In this document: piece by piece, positions 1 to 9,774 of the stretch | Position numbering within the stretch: the stretch's first letter is position 1 | How the letters are laid out: every line of letters begins with the position of its first letter | The notes under the pieces: model-generated | The model's input: the letters and a program-made list of their open reading frames with translations, nothing else | The model's database searches: none | What the model was told of the DNA's origin: nothing | Source: Paenibacillus sp. P25 | Lineage (GTDB): Bacteria > Bacillota > Bacilli > Paenibacillales > NBRC-103111 | Reading direction: 5' to 3' | Assembly (NCBI GenBank): GCA_024704175.1 | Contig: CP085629.1 | Span: 8,235,501 to 8,299,500 of the forward strand | DNA length: 64,000 bases | Position numbers and translations under genes: made by a program

Positions 1-583
1 GTGTTGATCACTTCTTTTTGCGGGACCAGCACTTTCTTCAGCCACAAAATTTCGCTTCGCAAACCGATGATCTCATTCAGATGCGATTTCTTCGTGTTCA
101 TCAGAATGTCTTCTTCCAGCTTCTCGATCTTCGCTTCGATCCGGTCGGCCACGTTCGTGTAATTGTCGACGATCAAATCCATCAAGTGGTACAGGAACTG
201 GTCCGGAGCCGTAACCTCTTCTTCCCATAGAACGGGCTTCAAGGCGCGAATCTCATTGATCTTCTGGCGGGTAACCGTAATGATGTAATGTTTGCCCAGA
301 AAGATATTTAAGGCCCGAAGGAAAATTTCCGCGTTGTCGAAACGAATGCTGTTGACCACAATAAAATAATGACTGTCGTATAATTCGATTTTGGGACGCT
401 GCTCTTCTTCCGTCAGCACGTCCTCAATCGCGAGCTCATGAAGATGAAATAAGGGCTGTAATAATTCCAAATCCTCGACATCGGCGTCAATCCAGTAAAA
501 CCCGTGCTTTGCGGGGGACTAACCGTCTGTGTGATGTCTTCCACGAGTGTAAAAATGCCGTCTTGAACCAAGCGTGCTTTCAT
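1..583 (-). CDS. corA: CorA family Mg2+ (divalent cation) transporter, N-terminal part, frameshifted
   Basis: The reading starts at an ATG at 583 preceded by a GGGGTGG ribosome binding site and continues off the left edge, so about 194 residues of the N-terminal cytosolic domain are visible. The protein reads MKARLVQDGIFTLVED, then the typical CorA pattern of a Trp-Ile-Asp strand, an acidic ELAIEDVLTEEEQRPK stretch and the long helix that leads to the membrane part. The GMN selectivity motif and the membrane helices lie outside the window. One base is missing in the A-run at 497-500 (T-run on the coding strand). Restoring it rejoins the two halves, so an indel error is more likely than a dead gene. 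Family assignment is firm; the exact substrate is an inference. Confidence 0.85.
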
Positions 584-1011
584 AGTTTCCACCCCTTCGT
601 GTTGGTCCGAAAGGAACACACGGGCCGGATACAGCAGTCCGGACAGGCGAAACAGGACAAGCACGGAAAGACAGGGTCTTACCGTCAGAGGCTGATTTCG
701 CTGCTTCGAACGGCCGCAAACGACCGGGTTCCAAACGAACGTATTCGGTTGTTTTGAACGCAGATTCTACTCTTCGGGTCTCCGTCCATTCGAAAGCTGC
801 ACCTCTCTTTTTGCATGAAATGTCGAATACTTGTTTAGTATATACCTTCATTTCCCACTCTTCAAGTTGAAAAAGTTGGATGGGGCTTCGATTTTCATGC
901 ACCTTACACAGCTTATGTAAACGGGCCCCGGAAGGTTCATGGAACCTTCGAAAACTTCCTTCATCTGGAAGGAAACAGGTCGCGGCTTATGTTATTTTTT
1001 TGCTTTGAGGC
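584..1011. other. Intergenic stretch with no recognised gene
   Basis: About 430 bases lie between the corA start and the met promoter. I looked for a magnesium M-box leader ahead of corA and did not recognise its conserved blocks. No open frame here has a convincing ribosome binding site or a protein-like composition. Confidence 0.5.
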
Positions 1012-1040
1012 TTGACGGTCAACCCGATTTCGATTAAAGT
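1012..1040 (+). promoter_or_regulatory. Sigma-A type promoter of the met operon
   Basis: TTGACG at 1012-1017 and TAAAGT at 1035-1040 are separated by 17 bases. They lie about 40 bases ahead of the S-box riboswitch, the expected place for the promoter of the metA-metI-metC transcript. Confidence 0.6.
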
Positions 1041-1078
1041 ATTATTATCTTTATCAACTGAATAGATTCGGTTTCACA

Positions 1079-1283
1079 CTCTTATCAAGAGCAGGTGGAG
1101 GGACTAGCCCGATGATACCCGGCAACCGACAGACTTTAGGCGGACGCGACGCGAGTTGCGCCAACGTCTTTGGAATGCACGGTGCTAAATCTTGCGGAAG
1201 CGTATGCTTCTGAGAGATGAGAGAGGACAATGTAGCCATATACAAAGGCCTTTCTCGTGCTTGCGGGTGAAGGCCTTTTCTTA
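1079..1283 (+). promoter_or_regulatory. SAM-I (S-box) riboswitch with terminator
   Basis: The leader carries the conserved S-box blocks in order: CTTATCAAGAGCAGGTGGAGG, shown here only in part as TTATCAAGAGC and GTGGAGGGA (1082-1102), then CCGATGATACCCGGCAACC near 1110-1130 and a GGTGCTAAATC block near 1180, closing with GAGAGATGAGAG near 1212-1225. It is followed by an intrinsic terminator with AAAGGCC/GGCCTTT arms (1244-1280) and a T-rich tail. Known S-box logic is that SAM binding favours the terminator, so the met genes downstream are expressed when SAM is low. Confidence 0.95.
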
Positions 1284-1347
1284 TGCCTTCGTCAGCAGGA
1301 AGAGTGCGGGAACAGACGAATCCGACCTTACGAAGGAGTGAGCCAAG

Positions 1348-2274
1348 ATGCCAATCAAAATCCCGGACCATTTGCCGGCAAAAGAAGTGTTGATCAACGA
1401 GAACATATTCGTCATGGATGAGAGCGTAGCCTACCATCAAGACATACGACCGCCGCGGATCGCTATCCTGAATCTGATGCCGACGAAGGAAACGACCGAA
1501 ACGCAGTCGCTGCGGCTGATCGGCAACACTCCGCTCCAGCTCGAATTCGCCCTGCTGCACCCCAAGACCCATACCTCCAAAAATACGTCGGCCGAGCATC
1601 TCGAGCAGTTTTACAAAACGTTCGACGATATCCGCGGCGAGCGGTTCGACGGCATGATCATTACCGGCGCGCCGGTGGAGCGACTTGAGTTTGAAGACGT
1701 AAACTACTGGGATGAACTTAAGCAAATTATGGAATGGACCAAGTCGCACGTTACCTCTACGCTCCATATTTGCTGGGCGGCACAAGCGGGTCTTTATTAC
1801 CACTTCGGTATTCCGAAGTACCCGGCGCCGGAGAAGATGTTCGGCGTGTTCCCGCATACGATCACAAGACCGAATGTAAAGCCGCTGCGCGGCTTTGACG
1901 AAGAATTCCTCGTGCCTCAATCCCGCCATACCGAAGTGCGCCGCGAGGATATCGAGAAAGCGAGAGGGCTCGAAATTCTGTCCGAGTCGGAGGAAGCGGG
2001 CGTCTATATCGCGGCTTCAACGGACGGCAGGCAAATTTTCGTAACCGGGCATTCGGAATACGATGCGTGTACATTGAAATACGAGTATGATCGGGATATT
2101 AATAAAGGTATGCAGGTGGCCGTTCCGAAAAATTATTACCCGAACGACGACCCGAGCAAACCGCCGCGCAACACCTGGAGAGCCCATGCCAACCTGCTGT
2201 TCTCGAACTGGCTGAACTATTATGTATACCAAGAAACGCCATACGATCTGTACAAGGGGGATTACGTCATATGA
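1348..2274 (+). CDS. metA: Homoserine O-acetyltransferase (MetA family)
   Basis: The 308-residue protein is full length for MetA and activates homoserine as the first committed step of methionine synthesis. Cys142 sits in HICWAAQAG, and His235 and Glu237 sit in VTGHSEYDA, exactly the canonical catalytic positions. Residue 111 is Glu (GAPVERLEFE). In MetA proteins Glu at this position is associated with acetyl-CoA use and Gly with succinyl-CoA use, so the product is predicted to be O-acetylhomoserine. The start follows an AAGGAGTGAG site. The stop overlaps the next start (ATGA), which shows a translationally linked operon with metI, under the S-box leader. Confidence 0.95.
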   Translation: MPIKIPDHLPAKEVLINENIFVMDESVAYHQDIRPPRIAILNLMPTKETTETQSLRLIGNTPLQLEFALLHPKTHTSKNTSAEHLEQFYKTFDDIRGERFDGMIITGAPVERLEFEDVNYWDELKQIMEWTKSHVTSTLHICWAAQAGLYYHFGIPKYPAPEKMFGVFPHTITRPNVKPLRGFDEEFLVPQSRHTEVRREDIEKARGLEILSESEEAGVYIAASTDGRQIFVTGHSEYDACTLKYEYDRDINKGMQVAVPKNYYPNDDPSKPPRNTWRAHANLLFSNWLNYYVYQETPYDLYKGDYVI

Positions 2275-3465
2275 CATTGGATAAGGACCTGAAAATCGAA
2301 AGCCGGCTGGCACAAATCGGATCGCAGGAGGAACCGGTAACGGGAGCGGTCAGCTTCCCTGTCTATCAAGCGACGGCGTTCCGTCATCCGAAGCTGGGCC
2401 AGAGCACGGGCTTCGATTACGCCCGGACCAAGAGCCCGACGCGAACAGTGTTGGAGGGGCGATTGCGGATCTGGAGTCCGGCGACGCCGGCTTTGCCTGT
2501 AGCTCCGGGATGGCCGCGCTGCAAACGATCTTTGCGCTGTTCAGTCAAGGCGATCATCTCATCGTGTCCCTTGACTTGTACGGCGGCACTTACCGGCTGC
2601 TCGAGCGGATCATGTCCCGTTTCGGGGTAACGGCCACTTACGTGGATACGAACGATCTCGATGCGCTGGAATCCAATTATAAGCCGAATACGAAAGCCGT
2701 TCTGATCGAGACGCCGACCAACCCGCTGATGATGGTCACCGACTTGGAGCTGGTGTGCAGCTGGGCGAAGAAAAAGGGAATCCTGACCATTGTCGATAAT
2801 ACGCTCGCTGACGCCGTTCTTCCAGCGGCCGATCGAGCTTGGCGCCGATATCGTCATTCACAGTGCGACCAAATATTTGGGCGGGCACAATGACGTGCTG
2901 GCCGGCCTTATCGTAACGAAAGGCAAAGAGCTCTCCGAGCAGATGGCATTCCTGCACAATTCGATCGGAGCGGTGCTCAGCCCGCAGGACAGCTGGTCGC
3001 TGATGCGGGGCATGAAGACGCTCGCGATCCGCATGGAACGTCATCAGGAGAACGCCACCAAGATCGCGCTGTTCCTGAAACAGCATCCGTATGTGGAGGC
3101 GGTATTCTATCCGGCGCTTCCCGATCATCCGGGCCATGAGATTCAGAACAGGCAATCGTCCGGCAACACCGGTATTTTCTCCTTTAAAATGAAGGACGCC
3201 CGCTACATCGAACCGATCCTGCGCCACATCAAACTGATCGCGTTCGCCGAGAGCCTGGGGGGCGTGGAATCGCTGATGACCTATCCTGCCGTTCAGACGC
3301 ACGCGGACATCCCGGAAGAGATCCGCCGTCAGGTAGGCGTGGACGACAAGCTCGCTGCGCTATTCCGTAGGCATCGAGCATGCGGACGACCTGATTGCCG
3401 ATCTGAGCCGGGCCATGGAGCTCGCGCATCAGGAAGTCAAAGGAGGCGAGCCGGTCCATGGCTAA
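2271..3465 (+). CDS. metI: Cystathionine gamma-synthase / O-acetylhomoserine (thiol)-lyase, frameshifted
   Basis: This is a PLP-dependent Cys/Met-metabolism enzyme that condenses O-acetylhomoserine with cysteine (or sulfide). The start ATG overlaps the metA stop and has an AAGGGGG site. Recognisable blocks are FDYARTKSPTRTVLEG, CSSGMAALQT, LYGGTYRLLERI, ETPTNP and the PLP-lysine block SATKYLGGHND. About 397 residues are expected. Three single-base shifts break it: a lost G in the run at 2456-2459, an extra base near 2804-2807 (expected FLTPFFQRP), and an extra base near 3351-3354 (expected LLRYSVGIEH). All segments otherwise match the family end to end, so these are probably sequencing indels. 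It overlaps the next gene by eight bases. Confidence 0.88.
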
Positions 3466-4644
3466 TCCGACGCGGCCTACTCACCGCAATGATGAGCATG
3501 ACAAGCGAAATTTCGCCACGAAGCTGATTCACTTCGGTTCCGAAATCGACTCGGCTACGGGTGCAGCCAGCGTGCCGCTGTACCAGGCATCGACGTTCCA
3601 CCAATTTTCACTGGATGAGCCGCAGACGTATGACTACACCCGTTCCGGCAATCCGACCCGGCAGGCGCTTGAGGATTATATCGCTCTTCTTGAGGGCGGT
3701 GCCCGCGGTTTTGCTTTTGCTTCCGGCATGGCCGCTATCTCAGCTGCATTCATGCTGCTCTCGGCGGGAGATCACGTCATCTGCACGGAGGACGTCTACG
3801 GCGGCACGTACCGTTTGCTGACAACGATTTTGACCCGCATGAATATCGAGACGACCTTTGTGGATGCGACCGATCTTGATCAGGTAAAAGCGGCACTGAA
3901 ACCGAACACGAAAGCCGTATTCCTGGAGACACCTTCCAATCCGACGCTCAAGATTACGGATATCGCGGCGGTAGCCGGCTGGGCCAAGGAGCAAGGCCTC
4001 CTGACGATGCTGGACAATACGTTCATGACGCCTTATCATCAGCGTCCGATAGAGCTTGGGATCGATATCGTTCTGCACAGCGCAACGAAGTTCCTCGGCG
4101 GCCACAGCGATGTGACGGCGGGACTGGCGGTTGCGGCAACCGACAGCCTCGGACGGCGGCTCAAGCAAATTCAGAACGGACTCGGAACCATTCTCGGTGT
4201 CAACGATTCCTGGCTCTTGATGCGGGGGATGAAAACATTGAAAGCACGGATGGATGCGCATGAGCAGAGCGCCCGCCGCTTGGCGGATTGGCTTTCCTCC
4301 CAGCCTTCCGTAGATACCGTCTATTACCCGGGTTTGCCGAATCATCCGGGGCGCGACATCCACGAGAAGCAGTCGCTCGGCTACGGGGCTGTGGTTTCCT
4401 TCGATGTTGGCTCCGGCGAACGCGCCAAGCAGTTGCTGTCCAAGGTGCGTATTCCGCTCGTTGCAGTCAGCCTGGGAGCGGTCGAGAGCATCCTGTCGTA
4501 TCCGGCCATGATGTCCCATGCCGCGATGCCGCGCGAGGTGCGGCTGGAGCGGGGATCGGCGACGGGCTCGTCCGCTACTCCGTCGGGCTCGAGGATATTG
4601 AGGATATCATCGCGGACCTGGAGCAAGCTCTCACAAATTCGTAA
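3458..4644 (+). CDS. metC: Cystathionine beta-lyase (MetC type), frameshifted near the C-terminus
   Basis: A paralogue of the preceding enzyme, expected to cleave cystathionine to homocysteine, pyruvate and ammonia. It shows the family blocks YDYTRSGNPTRQALE, SGMAAISAAF, VYGGTYRLL, ETPSNPTLKITD and the PLP-lysine block HSATKFLGGHSDV. One G is missing in the run near 4551-4555; with it restored the C-terminus reads RYSVGLEDIEDIIADLEQAL, the usual family ending. The order metA-metI-metC with an S-box leader parallels the Bacillus metIC arrangement. Lyase versus synthase roles of the two paralogues are assigned by gene order and similarity, so they are less certain than the family. Confidence 0.85.
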
Positions 4645-4650
4645 CATTTT

Positions 4651-4692
4651 AGACCGCCGGTCGGCTTTCATAGCTGTATGGCGGTCTTTTTC
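4651..4692 (+). terminator. Intrinsic terminator of the met operon
   Basis: Arms AGACCGCC (4651-4658) and GGCGGTCT (4680-4687) are followed by a run of T, directly after the metC stop. Confidence 0.85.
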
Positions 4693-4748
4693 TATAGCAG
4701 GCTTTGGGCGTTTTATGGTACGATGAGAAGGTAAAGGAGTGAGATGCG

Positions 4749-5888
4749 ATGAGTTCCATCGATCGGATTTTGGATCAGGCGGTGGCCGGACAGCGGATCA
4801 GCCTGGAGGATTGCATACAATTATATGAATCGGATGAAATTGAGAAAATGGGGCACGCGGCAAATCAAATTATGCTGAAGCACCACCCGGAGCCGATTAC
4901 GACGTTTGTGATCGGACGGAACGTCAATTATACGAATATTTGCGATGTCTATTGCAGATTCTGCGCCTTCTACCGCCCGCCGGGCTCGAAGGAAGGCTAT
5001 GTGTCGCCGGATGAAACGATTTTTCAAAAAATCCAGGAAACCATCGATGTCGGCGGAACGGAAATTCTGATGCAGGGCGGGACGAACCCGAATCTGCCGT
5101 TCAGCTATTATACCAATCTGCTGCGTGAGATTAAGAAGCGGTTCCCGAACATTACGATGCACTCCTTCTCTCCGGCGGAGATCCGGAAGATGCAGGAGGT
5201 TTCGGACGGTCTGACCCTCGAGGAGGTCATCCGGGAAATTCATACCGCCGGATTGGACTCACTCCCGGGCGGCGGCGGTGAGATTCTGGACGACCGCACC
5301 AGGAAGCGGATCAGCCGGCTCAAAGGCTCCTGGCGCGACTGGATGGACGTGATGGAAACCGCCCACCGGGTTGGCATGAGCACCACCGCGACGATGGTCA
5401 TCGGCTTCGGCGAATCGAGCGAGGAGCGGGCGCTTCATCTGCTCAGAGTCCGCGATGCGCAGGATCTATGCATTGCGAACGCCTATGCTTCCCCGGCTTC
5501 CTGGCGTTCATCTCCTGGACCTTCCAGCCGGACAATACGAATATGAAGGCGGAGAAGCTTAGCGCCGAAGAATATTTGAAGAATGTCGCTATCAGCCGGA
5601 TTATGCTCGATAACATTAAGAACTTCCAATCCTCATGGGTTACCATGGGACCGGAAGTCGGCAAGCAATCGCTACATTACGGCTGCAACGACTTCGGCAA
5701 AGACGATGATCGAAGAGAATGTCGTATCGGCCGCGGGCACCACCCACAAGGTGAACATCTCGTCCACGCTGGACATCATTCGCCAGGCAGGAAAAATCCC
5801 CGCGCAGCGGAACACGCAGTATAAGATTTTAAAAGTGTTCAACGACGAGAACGAGCACGTAGTCAACGACTTTGTGATGCAGAATTAA
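4749..5888 (+). CDS. mqnC: Cyclic dehypoxanthine futalosine synthase (radical SAM), frameshifted
   Basis: This is a radical SAM enzyme of the futalosine route to menaquinone, converting dehypoxanthine futalosine to its cyclic form. The CX3CX2C cluster motif is CDVYCRFC, followed by the SAM-domain glycine motif MQGGTNP and the MqnC-typical GLDSLPGGGGEILDD. The start ATG follows AAAGGAGTGAG. Two frameshifts are visible: a lost base near 5486 (expected YGFPGFLAFISWTFQP) and another near 5698-5702 before TMIEENVVSAAGTTH, itself a strongly conserved C-terminal block. It stands alone here with no other mqn gene in the window. Confidence 0.9.
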
Positions 5889-5916
5889 CTATAGTTGCAA
5901 GGTGTCCATTTCAAAC

Positions 5917-5950
5917 AAAACGCTTATCTACAAAAGGATAAGCGTTTTTT
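5917..5950 (+). terminator. Intrinsic terminator after mqnC
   Basis: A strong hairpin AAACGCTTATC / GATAAGCGTTT is followed by a T-run. Confidence 0.85.
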
Positions 5951-5971
5951 ATTTAATTGAGGAGTGAAATT

Positions 5972-6850
5972 TTGAATAAAATCAGTAACGCAGATACCCA
6001 AAGATACCTCTCACAACTTATAGAAAAATTTGCTGATAAGCAAAGAGTGCAAGAAGGGTATCTTCTTTGGAACTCCTTAAAGCATAAGCCAACCATTATA
6101 TCTTTTGAACAGGCAACAAGTATGCAAGATGACCAAGACCTTATTTTTTATCTTGAAAGAGAAAAAATAATGTATTCTGTAACCATGTCTGAAGTAACCA
6201 TGTACATAGAGCAATTGGAGCCTTGGTCAGAAGTTGATGCTTACTTATTCGATGCTTCTTTTACTTGGCTGATAGCTTTTACCCATGAAGAGGTTATTTT
6301 GTCGGTACGAATAGAAGGCTCTTCCTATAACCTCCTGATAGGTGACGATCTGAACAATATCGAAAGCTTGGTTTCAAGACTAAGAACCATGCATGATTGT
6401 ATAGTTCATCCGCCAATGGGGCTTCCCGCTATTGAGGAAGGATTGTATTTACCTCCCGATTTAACGGCTTTCTACAAGCTTTGCGGAGGGGCCGATCTTT
6501 TTATAAATACTGAGTATCGGCTCTCCCTTGTTTCTCCAAACCAATTTGTACTCGCTAATCCGGTTATTGTTGGAGAGAGATATGAAGAGGATATTTCTTC
6601 AGATTGGTACATCCTCGCAAGTGATGGAAACGGTGATTATCTTACCGTAGACCTTCAAGAAAAAAGATTGGGGAAGTGTTATGATAGTTTTTGGGATAGT
6701 CATGGAGTCGTAGGTCAATGCCCCGTTATTGCACGTTCCTTTACAGAGTTGCTTGCAAACTTAATGAAAGGTAATGGAAAGAGGCGTTATTGGTCGCAGG
6801 ATGATTTTGTTTCATTAGGCGATGCTTATGATGACATAACAAATGTATAA
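5972..6850 (+). CDS. SMI1/KNR4 (SUKH-type) domain protein
   Basis: The start TTG at 5972 has GAGGAG eight bases upstream; an in-frame TTG at 5957 would lie upstream of that site and is disfavoured. The product is about 292 residues. The C-terminal half shows SUKH-type features: LPPDLTAFYKLCGGADLF, then SDWYILASDGNGDYLTVDL and a final helical segment. SUKH proteins are often immunity partners of polymorphic toxins, but no toxin is seen next to it. The gene is clearly more AT-rich than its neighbours and is isolated between two terminators, which suggests transfer. Family call is by pattern only; function is unknown. Confidence 0.65.
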   Translation: MNKISNADTQRYLSQLIEKFADKQRVQEGYLLWNSLKHKPTIISFEQATSMQDDQDLIFYLEREKIMYSVTMSEVTMYIEQLEPWSEVDAYLFDASFTWLIAFTHEEVILSVRIEGSSYNLLIGDDLNNIESLVSRLRTMHDCIVHPPMGLPAIEEGLYLPPDLTAFYKLCGGADLFINTEYRLSLVSPNQFVLANPVIVGERYEEDISSDWYILASDGNGDYLTVDLQEKRLGKCYDSFWDSHGVVGQCPVIARSFTELLANLMKGNGKRRYWSQDDFVSLGDAYDDITNV

Positions 6851-6902
6851 GGAATTTTAAGAAGTCTCCTTAATAAAAACACTATAATTAGGGAGCGATT
6901 AA

Positions 6903-6989
6903 ATGTCATTAGAACAAACGAAGGTCATAGATATTGGATTTCATTATATTAAGATAAATGAAAGGGAAAAATCCGATAAAAATATTTAA
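6903..6989 (+). CDS. Short ORF, possibly a truncated DUF6572-like gene
   Basis: A 28-residue ORF (MSLEQTKVIDIGFHYIKINE...) follows a GGGAG site at a good distance. The opening MSLEQTKVID resembles the start of a small protein family of about 100 residues that I remember as DUF6572, after which the similarity ends. It may be a remnant at the edge of a transferred segment with the SUKH gene. Confidence 0.35.
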   Translation: MSLEQTKVIDIGFHYIKINEREKSDKNI

Positions 6990-6996
6990 GCGATAA

Positions 6997-7050
6997 CCCA
7001 AGACTTTAGGCTGGCTGTTCATTCAAGCCGCTTGAAGCCTTGGGCTTTTT
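6997..7050. terminator. Terminator between convergent genes
   Basis: Arms CCCAAG (6997-7002) and CTTGGG (7039-7044) precede a T-run at 7046-7050, between the short ORF and the convergent L,D-transpeptidase. Confidence 0.6.
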
Positions 7051-7060
7051 GTTTCCTCGA

Positions 7061-8580
7061 TTATCCCAGCCAGTGAAAAACGGTCATACCGGCTGTCTCT
7101 CCGGCCCTTTGTCGCTCAGGAAAGGCCGGTAGCGATGAACTGTCGGTCGCCCGTCCCGTATCCCGCAGAGCACCGCGGCTGACCAAGACCTGTGTGCCGC
7201 GCGGCGTCAGCTGAAAAAGCTTGGCCATATCGGCATCTCCGACCCGGATGCAGCCAAGCGAAGCATCCTTGCCGATCGAGTCGGGATCCGAGGTGCCGTG
7301 GATCGCAAGGTCGCCCATGCCGAGTGCGGCATCGCCGTAAACCCCCGGTCGCTTCCCTTGAGGAGACCTTACCCGCGTTCCGATCGTATACTCTCCCTCC
7401 GGCGTCCGGTGACCCTCCCGGCCTGCACCGATGGATGCATCAGCCAATACAACCTGACCAGCCTCCAGCTGAAGACGATGGGCCGCCGGGTCCATCACGA
7501 TGCGGTAAGGGGAGAAAGGGACGACGGCATCCGATTCTCCTCTTGGCTCTCCTTCGTGCAAAGTTTCATAGATAAAGTTCGGGTAAAACATCCGGCTGAC
7601 ATCTTCCCCCTTGTTGTTATAAACCCAACCTCCTGAACCGTCAAAACCGGTTCGGACCAAGGCCGAACCGGTTGCGGGTTCAAGAGGAATTTCACTTATA
7701 TAGTTATCCGGATAGTTTCCCGTCAGAAGCTCCAAGGATTCCGGAGGATGCCCGTTCTGGGAGATATAGGCGGTCAGCGCCGTTCGGACCAAATTCGCTC
7801 CGGCTTCGGCCTGCGGCTTCAACTGCTCGAAATCGCGGTTCAGGAAGCGGATTTTCACGGCCGTATCCACCGCGGGGTTGTATTCCGCAACGACGAAGGC
7901 CATATTTTTCAGCTTATCGTCGGTTAACGGGACTGCCGTATTATCCATAGTGCGTACGGCGGATGCCAAGCCATAGACGGTTATGCTCATTTTGGGATAG
8001 TCGCCCGCAAGCTCAATCGCTTTCCGGTGAAGCGCCGATTCTATCTTTGCTTGATCGGTGCCGTAAGGAAAATGAAGGACAAACGGCTTCTCCGTACTTT
8101 CGTAGGTCACTTCCCTGCCGACTTCCCAAGGCTTGACCCATGATACCGCTTTCGAAACGACCGGCGGTCCGTAGAATATACCCACCAGCAAAGCACATTA
8201 ATCAGAAGCAGAAATAGCAGCAGAAATTTAAGCAAAGGAGGAAGAAACTTTTTTCCGGCCGGCGGCAGGACGTTATTTTCAGATGATGAACCGGGATGAA
8301 GCTGCTGCTGCAGGTGACGCAGAGCGCTGTAGGCGGGGTAATAATACTCTGAAGGATAAGCCTTCATGGCCTGGTTGTAATGATAAATGGCCTTGTCCGT
8401 AAATCCTCCGAGCTCCAGCTGGCGGCCCAGGCGGTAGTGGGCTTCCGCAGAACGGGGATCGAAGTAGCGGATGATTTTCTCATAATAATGCGGATCGCTT
8501 CGATTCACATAAAAGTTTTTATGAAGATGGACCAGATTGCTTTCCAAATGCGTTCCGAACCGCTTTCGGGAATCTTCCAT
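7061..8580 (-). CDS. TPR-linked membrane L,D-transpeptidase (YkuD domain), frameshifted
   Basis: The start ATG at 8580 has GGAGG eight bases upstream. The N-terminal 100 residues include a TPR-like stretch (SAEAHYRLGRQLELGGFTDK), then a strongly hydrophobic segment (LLKFLLLFLLL), and an extracytoplasmic part ending in a YkuD domain with the HGT...SLGCIRV catalytic motif that carries the active Cys. YkuD enzymes make 3-3 peptidoglycan crosslinks. One T is missing in the coding-strand run at 8190-8192, splitting the gene within the membrane segment. Two copies of the GATACAA-type palindrome lie 61-118 bases upstream, linking this cell-wall gene to the EPS/RiPP region 20-45 kb away. Confidence 0.88.
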
Positions 8581-8640
8581 GGCATAGTCCTCCACGTAGG
8601 TTAGTAGTATAAGAGTATGACGTTAGCACTACAAAGATAC

Positions 8641-8655
8641 GATACAAATTGTATC
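8641..8655. promoter_or_regulatory. GATACAA-type operator, perfect palindrome
   Basis: GATACAAATTGTATC lies upstream of the L,D-transpeptidase gene. It is preceded directly by another GATAC half (8636-8640). Confidence 0.75.
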
Positions 8656-8683
8656 ACAAACATCGAGTTTTGGAAAGATTATA

Positions 8684-8698
8684 TATACAAAATGTATC
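8684..8698. promoter_or_regulatory. GATACAA-type operator, one mismatch
   Basis: TATACAAAATGTATC lies 43 bp from the previous copy (centre to centre), in the same divergent region between the L,D-transpeptidase gene and ytxC. Confidence 0.65.
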
Positions 8699-8847
8699 TT
8701 AAGTATCCATGAACCACCATACCGTGCTGCGGCCGTTATCTCGATTTTCCTTTTTTGGTCTCACATTGCTCCAAAACGGTTTGTATATATGCAACAATCG
8801 GACCATATACTTTAAGGGAGAGTTACGGGAAGGAAGGAGTGAATGGG

Positions 8848-9771
8848 ATGAAGCTGTTTTCAGTAATCTTGATGAAGCGCTCGGAAGAGCAGGCAGGACG
8901 TTTATACCGGTCCCTTCGGCATTCGGGCGACATGTTACATAATTCGGACCAAATCCACATCACCCTGAACCATCGGGACGGTCTATCGGAGATCGGCGTC
9001 TACGGCGTGATTCCGCATTTTCGTTTGGATAAGGACGGCGAGAAGGTATATGCTGAGTCGGCTGAGGCGATTGCGGAGTACTTGCTCGCTGAAGAGGAAA
9101 GAAGTTTAATGGGGAAATTGATCCGCCAGGAATTCGATTACGACCTGGAAGAGGACTGCGAGAAAATTATGGGCTATTGCGATCAGCTTCTGTACGGTAC
9201 AGGGGATGGTGAGAACCCGGCCGGGGAAGCATCGGATCGGCGCAAGGCGAAGATTATCTCGGAATTAACGGAATACCTAAGGGAACATACGGAGCTGAAC
9301 CTGGACGGTTTTCTCCGCTTTCGGCTAAAGGATTATATGGAGGATCTGCGGGAGATCGCGGAATATGCCGTGGATGAATTCGTTATGGACCGCCAGCACC
9401 AGGAGTTTATCTCCCTTCTGCAATATTTCGTCTACATCCAAGAGGCAAAGGTTCCGTTCGTTCATTTGATTCATAAGGGAGGCAATGATTTTATGCTTCT
9501 CAACGACCGCATGGAGCTTATTGACACCGATGATAAGGATGCCGTCGTCACGGTGGAAATGCTGGAGAAGGACATGAATTTCGAGGATATGATTGTAAGT
9601 ACGCTGATTAGCGTTTCGCCTCAGCAGATTTATATCCACACCAGAGAACCCGAGCTGCAGGTGATTAAGACGATATCGCAAATTTTTGAAAATCGAGTGG
9701 AATTGTGCGGCTACTGCCGGTTGTGCCACAACCTTGACCGGACGACGGCGACCGAATATAATAAAGGGTAA
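8848..9771 (+). CDS. ytxC: YtxC-like sporulation protein
   Basis: About 307 residues starting at an ATG with an AAGGAGTGA site. The sequence matches the general look of YtxC: KLFSVILMKRSEEQAGRLYR at the start, a long charged helical middle with EYLREHTELNLDGFLRFRL, and a C-terminal CGYCRLC segment. Its position immediately upstream of thrS is the same as in Bacillus genomes, which supports the assignment. No enzymatic motif is visible. The known annotation is only putative sporulation protein; the molecular role is unknown. Confidence 0.8.
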   Translation: MKLFSVILMKRSEEQAGRLYRSLRHSGDMLHNSDQIHITLNHRDGLSEIGVYGVIPHFRLDKDGEKVYAESAEAIAEYLLAEEERSLMGKLIRQEFDYDLEEDCEKIMGYCDQLLYGTGDGENPAGEASDRRKAKIISELTEYLREHTELNLDGFLRFRLKDYMEDLREIAEYAVDEFVMDRQHQEFISLLQYFVYIQEAKVPFVHLIHKGGNDFMLLNDRMELIDTDDKDAVVTVEMLEKDMNFEDMIVSTLISVSPQQIYIHTREPELQVIKTISQIFENRVELCGYCRLCHNLDRTTATEYNKG

Positions 9772-9774
9772 GGC

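Noticed and set aside
584..900. Possible M-box magnesium riboswitch ahead of corA
   Set aside because: The conserved M-box blocks could not be recognised on the minus strand.
519..902. Open frames in the corA upstream region, and the many antisense frames opposite real genes
   Set aside because: They have no ribosome binding site or protein-like pattern and lie opposite or beside well-supported genes.
2271..4644. metI and metC as pseudogenes
   Set aside because: Each break is a single-base indel, and the repaired frames match the family to the end. The same error pattern hits essential genes such as thrS.
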